A stretch of 64,000 nt of DNA from Sarcina sp. DSM 11001. Its GTDB lineage: Bacteria > Bacillota > Clostridia > Lachnospirales > Lachnospiraceae. Under the pieces are notes generated by a model. The model ran no database searches. It worked only from the letters and a program-made list of their open reading frames with translations, and was not told the DNA's origin. Where the stretch lies: contig NZ_FNFZ01000003.1 of the NCBI RefSeq assembly GCF_900101015.1, positions 124,001 to 188,000 of the forward strand, read 5' to 3'. Both the position numbers and the translations under genes were made by a program. Positions 63,365-64,000 of the stretch are shown here, piece after piece; position 1 is the first letter of the stretch, and each line of letters begins with the position of its first letter.

Positions 63365-64000
63365 CCGTTCATCATTTCCACAAATGCTTCAATGCGGGTC
63401 CTGAGCTGTCCGGCATCGGAATCTTCATAGTCCGTCTCCAGCTGCAGAAGCGGGATACCTTCCTTCTTCAGGGCCTCCGCTACCGACTTTTTCTCAATGT
63501 CATAGAGACCGCAGAATTTCAGGCTGCAGTCGATCACGCCGTCTGCCTTGTATTCCTTCGCCAGACGGATGATATCCTCAATGCGGCCGGGGTTAGGGGT
63601 GAAGCAGGCGCAGTTATTTTTCATATAGCGCTCCGACAGAGCCATATAGAGGTCGTCAAGCGTCTCCCCGCTCTCATCCACAAGGTTTTCAAAATAACGG
63701 GTACCTGTGCACATCTCCTCGCATACGACCGCTGCTACGCTGGTCTCGATGATATTATGCAGCTTCCAGTTCGGGACTGCCAGGGGTGTCCCGGTCAGCA
63801 GGATCCTCTTTGTGCCTTTGGGTACCACACTCACACCGTCTTTGATTCTCTGTTCCAGCTCGTCCGCCAGACGGTTGCACATCTGGGCGCAGCGTCCCGG
63901 GTCGTCGAAGAAGGAGATCTGCGTCATCAGGAGCGCGTCGCGGCCGGAGATCGGAAGGCACTCGCTCTTGCGCGCTTCATAGACACGCTTCATCGCCTTT
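63361..64000 (-). CDS. 2-hydroxyacyl-CoA dehydratase subunit, C-terminal part
   Basis: The gene enters from the right edge; 211 codons of the C-terminus are seen, in a frame that continues upstream with no start. The visible CEEMCTGTRYFE, CACFTPNP and SLKFCGLY hold cysteines that would bind the iron-sulfur cluster of the HgdB/FldC class. Family members are 370-420 residues, so about half is missing. It would dehydrate (R)-2-hydroxyacyl-CoA in amino-acid fermentation, or belong to an activator-linked relative. It overlaps the DUF3343 gene. Confidence 0.88.
   Translation of the reverse strand, partial: KAMKRVYEARKSECLPISGRDALLMTQISFFDDPGRCAQMCNRLADELEQRIKDGVSVVPKGTKRILLTGTPLAVPNWKLHNIIETSVAAVVCEEMCTGTRYFENLVDESGETLDDLYMALSERYMKNNCACFTPNPGRIEDIIRLAKEYKADGVIDCSLKFCGLYDIEKKSVAEALKKEGIPLLQLETDYEDSDAGQLRTRIEAFVEMMNG

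Overview
The window looks like a chromosomal segment of an anaerobic, gut-type Firmicute, most likely Lachnospiraceae or a near relative. The reasons are about 50% GC, strong AGGAGG-type ribosome binding sites, a DUF1576 membrane protein, a DUF3343 / 2-hydroxyacyl-CoA dehydratase pair, a YgiQ radical SAM protein, CPBP proteases, lipobox lipoproteins and many orphan AAA ATPases of the DUF234/DUF4143 type. This placement is inferred from gene content, not from a marker gene. There is no rRNA operon, CRISPR array, integrase or intact insertion sequence.

Left part (1-15.2 kb), mostly housekeeping: the truncated start of an MBG-repeat surface protein, a tRNA-Pro(CGG), rfbA, gpsA, a DUF1576 protein, signal peptidase I, an AI-2E family permease, a folate pair (folC and 5-formyl-THF cyclo-ligase), a CPBP protease overlapping a YgiQ protein, deoD, and a low-molecular-weight protein-tyrosine phosphatase (LMW-PTP).

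Accessory island (15.3-35.3 kb): two DUF234-type ATPases, one DUF4143-type ATPase and a Fic protein, each with its own arm-specific inverted repeat just upstream. It also holds an ECF-sigma/ABC exporter operon, an acyltransferase/lipoprotein pair inside a ~3.3 kb inverted-repeat bracket, and an AbiL/RloAB-like two-gene defence module whose second gene is broken by a palindromic insertion. Around these lie many gene stubs: an XRE antitoxin start, three LMW-PTP starts all cut just after the active-site CHG codons, a chimera of two duplicated gene pieces, a Fic 3' scrap, a 101 bp MITE-like unit, and a hairpin-containing dispersed repeat that also supplies the C-terminus of a LysR regulator. The island reads as a recombination hotspot.

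Middle part (35.4-51.2 kb): tandem secreted thioredoxin-fold proteins (one a lipoprotein, one with the lipobox Cys replaced by Ser), a membrane-anchored family II pyrophosphatase-like protein, a methyltransferase-STAS fusion, an AEC transporter, a secreted M14 metallopeptidase, pncB, and an ABC importer of the SsuABC/ThiXYZ type.

Right part (51.3-64 kb): exonuclease III, an HD-domain protein, a MATE transporter fused to a histidine-kinase-like ATPase, an SGNH hydrolase, CorA, aspartokinase, a large secreted GH17-like protein with an acidic repeat region, and the DUF3343 / 2-hydroxyacyl-CoA dehydratase pair running off the right edge. Short degenerate tandem repeats recur in many gene leaders.
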